A DNA stretch of 64,000 bases from Hysterangium stoloniferum (lineage: Eukaryota; Basidiomycota; Agaricomycetes; Hysterangiales; Hysterangiaceae). Position numbers and translations under genes: made by a program. The notes below the pieces were generated by a model. It saw nothing but the letters and a program-made list of their open reading frames with translations. It was not told where the DNA came from and did no database searches. Shown here in pieces: positions 57,922-64,000 of this stretch. The stretch's first letter is position 1. Each line of letters starts with the position of its first letter. The stretch is from the NCBI GenBank assembly GCA_015178975.1, contig WHVD01000054.1:434001-498000 (forward strand), given 5' to 3'.

Positions 57922-59422
57922 TCAAAACATGGTGGCAAAGAGAACGTACTTCTGATAGTCACGGTTGACTTTCACTTCTAGGCTGTCCTTCTCCTTCTTA
58001 TCCCCTCTTTTCTTCTCCTTTTTAGCTTTCCTCTTCTCCCGGGCCTCAACTTGGGTATCCATAGCAAGAAAATCACGTATAGATGGGAGTGCGGACGAGG
58101 CCAGAGGGGCAAGCCGGGCCGTCTGTTCCTCATGATCCTGTTCAGCCGGCTCTGGCGCCTTTGGAGGAGGAGTAGGAGTGCGCATCTTCGATAAACCAAT
58201 AGAAGCCGTATCATCGTCATCAAACCAACGTTTTGGTTGTATAGTGTCGGCCAAAATCGGTGAGACCGGGGTCTCGTCTTGTTGCGAATCTGAAGGCACA
58301 GTTGGATGCGCCTCATCTTCATCTTCGAAATCGTACCCTTGATAATCTCCAACATCCGCAAATATATCATAGTCGTCTTCAGGCTCTGCCGGAAGATCTA
58401 TAGCACTCTTCAGAACCTGGGGTGGTATATTCAACCCCGCAAGTTCTTTAGCCGGTAATAAGACGGGTGAAGGAGACGCTACTGCAGTTCTGGACGTTTC
58501 ACCCTTTTCTTGATTCCCCTTTTCGATGGCAGGGGAATGTACGACTTTTCTTTTCTTTTTCTTTGGGCGGTCGTCCACTGTCTTTTTAGCTTTCCCCTGT
58601 TTCCGCTCAGCGACATTACTGGCTTCAGGTGCACCGATGGGTTTGAATTTACCCAGTTGCTTAGCTTTCTCCAACGCCTCCGCTTCTCCTATAGGGTCCA
58701 GGGATTGATTCCCATCCATTGCTCTTTTCTCTTTGAGCGCATTGATGATCTCTTCGCGAGTGCGTTTTCTAGGTAAAGTAGATTTTGACTGAGCCTCCCG
58801 AAAGGCAGCTTCTAGCGAATCGTCTTCCTCCCAAGAATCTACTGCGCGAGATTTATTTTGCTCGAGTAATGCAAAATCCAGACCCTTCACAAGAATAGTG
58901 TGATCCTTATCTCCTCCAAGATACCGTCGTTGCTCTTCTACCTAAAAGCATCATCTAGACTTATTCCATAAATGGAATTGAGAGACAAACGACATCCCGG
59001 TCCTCCATTCCAGCTGTTCTCTTCTCGAAGTCTTCAAGAACTGATTCAATCTAAATCATGACTCTCTATATATTATATTAGATAATGTGACACACATACC
59101 TCAGCGTAGTCATTAACACCAGCTCTTCTGTCTGAGGCTCGGTCACGGTAAGTCGACTCTGTCTTCTTTTTTTTTACTTTACGAGGTTGAAAAGCGGGCT
59201 TCGATGCATCGAGTGAAGGCTTCCTGTATCAGACATTAAGCAATTAAGCAAAGTGAGCATGATGGTGAATAATACTTGGTGCTTGTGGTGAAACGGGAGG
59301 ATGAAGCTCCAGCGGCGGGATTAGATAATAATCGCCGAAACTCCTCCTAAAGGAATATTCGTTAGCATTGTCAATACTAGACTAGAAATTCTGTCTAAAG
59401 TAAGCTTACTTACCTGGTCCAT
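57922..59422 (-). CDS. RED-like (IK) spliceosome-associated protein
   Basis: Homologue of RED/IK, a B-complex spliceosome protein. Exon 1 is only MDQ (start 59422), then EEFRRLLSNPAAGAS, QPRKVKKKKTESTYRDR and ASDRRAGVNDYAEIESVLED. Next come QRRYLGGDKDHTILVKGLD and FALLEQNKSRAVDSWEED, the RED N-terminal signature. The remainder is highly charged, with nuclear-localisation-like RPKKKKRKVV, a YDIFADVGDYQGYDF motif and a Lys-rich end (KAKKEKKRGDKKEK). The frame ends at TGA 57922-57924 (YVLFATMF), but a donor AAGTACGT just before that, and an acceptor TTTTGACAG just after it, could replace the last residues by MDADIE and more. The true C-terminus is therefore open. Four or more introns. A CRE-like pair lies 42-58 bp upstream. 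Confidence 0.85.
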
Positions 59423-59463
59423 TCTACTTAAGTCTTGATGTTGTCGAGTGATATCTTGATGCG

Positions 59464-59480
59464 TGACGTCACTGACGTGA
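59464..59480. promoter_or_regulatory. Paired CRE/ATF-like sites upstream of the RED-like gene
   Basis: TGACGTCA at 59464-59471, a perfect CRE palindrome, followed after one base by TGACGTGA at 59473-59480. They lie 42-58 bp upstream of the RED-like start codon and just beyond the 3' end of RFC, in a gap of only 128 bp. bZIP regulators of the ATF/CREB type bind such sites. Binding is inferred from sequence. Confidence 0.6.
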
Positions 59481-59550
59481 CATAATCGCATTGCAGTTTT
59501 TATAAATACTGCATATATAACGATTGATTTCTGACTACATATACATAATT

Positions 59551-60968
59551 TTATTTTCGATCCGCTAATAACACAGCATTTTTGAAAGCTCCCAATAAAG
59601 CTGTAAGCTGCATTTTCTCGCTCCCGCCTGTGGATAGTCGATATCTAGCATACATTAGCTGACGGAGATATATCGTGTGTATAGCAAGAAGATCGTACTC
59701 TGTAGTGGCTAGAAAATCTAACAAGTAAACTCGTGACTGAGGGGGGAAATCAATGCTTTCAACATATTCATAAGCCCCTGTGATTAAGTCTTGCAAAGCG
59801 AGACCTCGCTCGGTTTTCAACTTGTTTACCACTTGGAAAAGCTAAGTGGCGAAGATTACTAATGAGATAAAATACTCACTTTGATAGCAAGTGGTAAACT
59901 CGTCGGTCATCATCGAATTCACAACGGTCTCAATGTCCGATGGATGAGGGTTCCCGGTACAGCTATAGATCTCCGTCTCCGTTGTACGGTCGTACGCTGC
60001 ATGGCAAGCTTGCAGTATGTTAAGTGCACGACGCATATCACCCTTTGACAATCTCAGCAGAGCGTTTTTGCCGTCATCGGTAATTTTAACTCTACGGCGA
60101 CGAAAGAATGAGGGAATATATAGTAGATAAGAGATGAAACATACTGCTCGGCATCAATCACGTCTACTACTCTCTTTTCAACTTCACTGATAGGCAAAGG
60201 CGAGAATCGGAAGCGTGTGCATCGCGATTGAATAGCAGGCGTGATCTTATTCACATAATTACAGATAATGCAGAAGCGAACATTCCTGGTGTACTGCTCT
60301 ATCACTCGACGAAGTGCGCTTTGTGCGGCATTTGTCATCATATCTGCTTCATCCAGAATAATAAGCTTAAAGCCCTTGCTAAACGCGATGTTAAGCAGGG
60401 CAAACAAAGTGAACGGAGGGAAATACCTAAACAACGTTCGTGTTTCCGCAAATTGCTTGATCTGCTCTCGAACCACATCTATGCCTCTATCGTCCGATGC
60501 ATTGAGCTATATATGACGGTCAGGACCAATGATTACAGTCCAAAGGTCCAATAACACCTCGAGAATTTGTTTCCGAAAATCAGATCCATATATTCGACGG
60601 GCGACGGCCAAAATGGTACTTGTCTTGCCTGTGCCTGGTGGACCGTAAAAGAGTAAATGTGGTAGTCGGTTCTTCTCAATGAATTTCTCGACTGCCACAA
60701 GCAGATTAAAGCAGGAAAGGATATGGAGTGATTTACATACTTGTACTTATAATCTGTTGATGAGAGACAACGTCGTGTAATGTAACTGGTCGATACTTCT
60801 CGACCCTGACAACTTTGAGCGGAAGAGATGCAACATAAATTTTGGCATAACACACCAAGGTAGATTATCTTTATTAACACCTACTCGATCTGCTTTTCCC
60901 TTTGCCTTGAATAATGTTGGTTGATTTATTGGTTCAGAGTCCATCATATCGGCATCGAAATCACTCAT
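59551..60968 (-). CDS. RFC3: Replication factor C subunit (yeast Rfc3 / human RFC5)
   Basis: AAA+ subunit of the clamp loader that puts PCNA on DNA. Start MSDFDADMMDSEPINQ at 60968; NLPW is joined over an intron to VEKYRPVTLHDVVSHQQI. Walker A FYGPPGTGKTSTILAVARR; ELNASDDRGIDVVREQIKQ; Walker B KLIILDEADMMT; sensor 1 NVRFCIICNYVNKI; SRC Arg finger QSRCTRFRFSPL; sensor 2 SKGDMRRALNILQ. The C-terminal collar domain ends EKMQLTALLGAFKNAVLL. ETEIYSCTGNPHPSDIE and DEFTTCYQ identify the Rfc3/RFC5 branch. One intron falls inside a region that stays open by chance (LATTE to YRLSTGG). About 350 residues, seven or so introns. Confidence 0.93.
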
Positions 60969-61277
60969 AGCGAATGGCAGGTAAATATAACAAGGCGCGA
61001 CGCGTCGAACGCGTCTCCCATTTCAGACTCCGAGATGCTTAGTCATGGAGCCAGATGTCTGGACCGCCAGTTCCATGTATAAGGTTTGCAGTTGCTTTGT
61101 AAGTGTTTCCGACCTTTATCATTTCTCAAACCTCTCCGCAAGAGCCATAAGACGCTCTAGTCGAAGACTCCATCTAGCTGTTGGATAGACAGAGTGTTTA
61201 TCCGCATCACAAAATCTAGTCTAAGTGAGTGTGTTACATTGATGCTGTCGGTAGCTGTACTAAATTTTACTAGAGTC
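60969..61277. promoter_or_regulatory. Divergent promoter, RFC3 and ubiquitin-eS31, with twin MCB boxes
   Basis: 309 bp. ACGCGT occurs at 61000-61005 and 61009-61014, 32-46 bp upstream of the RFC3 ATG. Paired ACGCGT (MluI cell-cycle box) is the MBF binding site that drives G1/S expression of replication genes in ascomycete yeasts. The other side serves the ribosomal gene. Regulation here is inferred. Confidence 0.65.
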
Positions 61278-62019
<742 letters not shown>

Positions 62020-62827
62020 AATTCCACTCGCTGAAAGAGTACATTTAGTACAGTTAGCGGTTGTCTGTGTTTATGCACAATGTCTAATTCAATATGATAT
62101 GCGCATGCAAGATAGCGATTTCTGAAACATGTTTTGAATGAAACCCATAGATTAATCAACGACTTCGGAAAAGGGCCGATGTCTTGCATTTAACCTTGTA
62201 TATTTCTCCTAGTATGATCTACCGAGTGCTTTGAGAACTTTGTGACATTAATATTTGGGGAACCAATAGAAGAGCCTCGCTGGGTATAGTTCAAATGTCA
62301 AGTAATCATTCTGTGTATTCAGTATATTACATGATGGGAGCCCAGGATATATTTAGTTATCACCAAACACTTTATAATAGTTCATATACGTATGTTTCGT
62401 TCAATCAAAACGCAAGCCAGAAAAGAGAAAGGCTGGTCGCGATCTGCTATTGACGAGAGCAATTCTTGCCGCGTAGTTTAACCCCACTGCAGATGGGACG
62501 CTGCAGGGCGTAGATAATCACGGCGAAAGATATGATTTTGCTTAACAGACGTCCCTATAATTTCTCCATTGTGTTCTTGCTCAATGTTGATTGTCACATG
62601 GCTGCGCGATTATTAGCTCAGAGAGTAAATTGGCTAGTCGATCATCATATCATGGAAGAGAAGGAAAGGAAGGCTCGTCACACGTGACGACGCGTAAGCC
62701 ATCCTTCAATCTTTGAATTTTTTTATTCGCTTTAAGGTGGCACTTCCCCCTACTTCTTTACACTAAATTCATTGGTTATACGCTCACCACCTACTTCGAG
62801 AAGTCTTGTAATTCAACTCTTCTCCTC
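62020..62827. other. Intergenic region, ubiquitin-eS31 to deubiquitinase
   Basis: 808 bp without a gene. One ACGCGT (62690-62695) next to a CACGTG (62681-62686) lies about 135 bp upstream of the next start; single hexamers are expected by chance. A CT-rich leader precedes the start at 62828. Confidence 0.45.
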
Positions 62828-64000
62828 ATGCAACTCGACCCCCTAGAGAATTCTGCCTCTAGAAAGCGTCCTAGATCCAACTCACAGGCTTCAGATTCCG
62901 GAGAAAGCTCCTCCAAACGCGCTGCTTCTGAAGGGCCATCTCTCGTATCTGATTCAGGTTTACGCAGTCCGAACAGTGTCGAGCCACAGTCAATCTCTCA
63001 ACTCATCATCGAAGATTTTGATATCGATACATACATGGCTAACCAAGACGACGCTTCTCCTAAACCAACTTGGAAGCAAGTGTCCCCCTCTGATAAGCTC
63101 AGTACCTACGAAAAGCTTTCCTCCATTCCTCTGGAGCTTGGTCACAGCTGGTACATTGTTTCCATCCGCTGGCTCCGAGATTGGAAAATGGCCTGTCGAG
63201 GTCAGAGTGACAAGCAAGGTCCGCGAGAAGAGGCTAGTTTAGGGTCAGTGGACAATTCAGCGCTCATCGATGCCCAAGGGGACTTGCAGCCTGGGTTATT
63301 AGATAAGACTGATTTTGAAGTCGTTCCCAAACCCATGTGGGAGCTTTTTGTCTCCTGGTAAGTTGTTGCATTACCCCTGTTGGCTTTGCAATGTTGAGTT
63401 TTCCTTTTCCGTAGGTACGGAGTTCCTGCGCATACGCTGGAGCGTAAGGTTACTACGCAAGGGGCGTCGCAGGAACTTTTCGTGGAATGTTATGTTCCTC
63501 GATTCAGAGTATATCAACTACGTGCAGACAAAAACGCAGCTCTCACCAGCGAAAAGACACCCCCTACTATTCAGATATCTCTTCGAGCCCCCCTAAGGGA
63601 CTTTCTGCTTCAGCTTGGCCGTCTATCTAATGCAACGCCTCCCAATGTTCGGTATTGGAGAATCGAAGGATCAACCGGCACGGAACAGGGCTTTGAGTTT
63701 CCAGTTAGTCGTTTAGGCTCCCCTGTCGATCCTTTGGTTCTTGAAGAAGCTAATATGGACAAATCTCTTGCTGACTTATACGTGAATCCGACTGACGAGT
63801 TTATCATCGAGCTTAAAGAGAACGGAAAGTGGATTTACGATCCGGAGGAAAAGATATCTCCTGAAGTTGGTGACCAAAAGGAGAACCAAGTGGTCTCTTC
63901 ATTAACCAACAATTTAATGGCCCCCTCGGCGCGGTCAGTAGCCCCGTTGAAGCCAGGCCCGGTATTCGGCTCAAATGGCGGATTTTTTGGTGAGGTTTCC
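62828..64000 (+). CDS. Ubiquitin-specific protease with DUSP domain, 5' part
   Basis: Runs off the right edge. Start MQLDPLENSASRKRPRSNSQ; a Ser-rich basic N-terminus precedes a DUSP-like domain (LELGHSWYIVSIRWLRDWKM; LDKTDFEVVPKPMWELFVSW). One intron (63358-63414, GT-AG) joins W to YGVPAHTLERKVTTQG and VECYVPRFRVYQLRA. The ubiquitin-like part has RDFLLQLGRLSNATPP, RYWRIEGSTGTEQGFEFP and FIIELKENGKWIYD. This N-terminal layout is that of Ubp12 / USP4-11-15 type deubiquitinases; the catalytic Cys and His boxes should lie beyond the window. They are not visible here, so activity is inferred from domain order. Confidence 0.8.

Noticed and set aside
62681..62695. CACGTG plus ACGCGT upstream of the deubiquitinase as a cell-cycle promoter
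   Set aside because: Single hexamers are expected about 15 times each in 64 kb; without pairing or conservation this is not evidence.

Overview
The window reads as nuclear DNA of a basidiomycete fungus, probably Agaricomycotina. The protein-coding genes have many phase-consistent introns of about 50-70 bp (the small GTPase gene alone has eleven). Several architectures are fungal: a Bem3-type PX-PH-RhoGAP, a Shr3 permease chaperone, a Vrg4-type GDP-mannose transporter, cytosolic-type pyruvate carboxylase and a Rho3 GTPase. I cannot name the species.

Left part (1 to about 16.8 kb) is a transposon and repeat graveyard with no convincing intact gene. A Tc1-like transposase relic is cut by a solo LTR (family A). 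A second family A LTR is itself cut by a family B LTR. Another family B LTR sits inside a family C LTR. A third, CpG-decayed family B LTR carries a 961 bp MITE-like element whose interior is a 19 bp minisatellite of 25 units. Target-site duplications were read directly for all six LTRs and for the MITE-like element. Around them are modular repeats (1.9-3.1 kb and 7.3-8.2 kb), a hairpin-rich stretch, other minisatellites and an uncertain split gene near 12.4-13.0 kb.

Right part (16.8-64 kb) is gene-dense. In order it holds: a BRCT protein (-); a Bem3-like RhoGAP, a Shr3-like chaperone, a SET methyltransferase and an Ecl1-like protein (+); SmB (-) divergent from a nitronate monooxygenase (+); a 72-residue biotinyl/lipoyl-like protein, pyruvate carboxylase, a GDP-mannose transporter and an auxin-efflux-carrier-type transporter (-); an iron-sulfur L-serine dehydratase and Rho3 (+); clathrin heavy chain, a PQ-loop protein, a RED-like spliceosomal protein and an RFC subunit (-); and ubiquitin-eS31 and a DUSP-type deubiquitinase that runs off the right edge (+).

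Functional links are loose, as is usual in a fungal chromosome. Bem3-like GAP, Rho3 and clathrin serve polarity and membrane traffic. The PQ-loop protein and the Vrg4 transporter act in endomembranes. SmB and RED are splicing factors. RFC and perhaps the BRCT protein serve S phase; the RFC promoter has two MluI cell-cycle boxes. The most notable find is a free-standing biotinyl-like gene directly downstream of pyruvate carboxylase. It has an intron at exactly the same place, just after the would-be biotinyl lysine codon, which suggests that it was born by duplication of the carboxylase's last domain.
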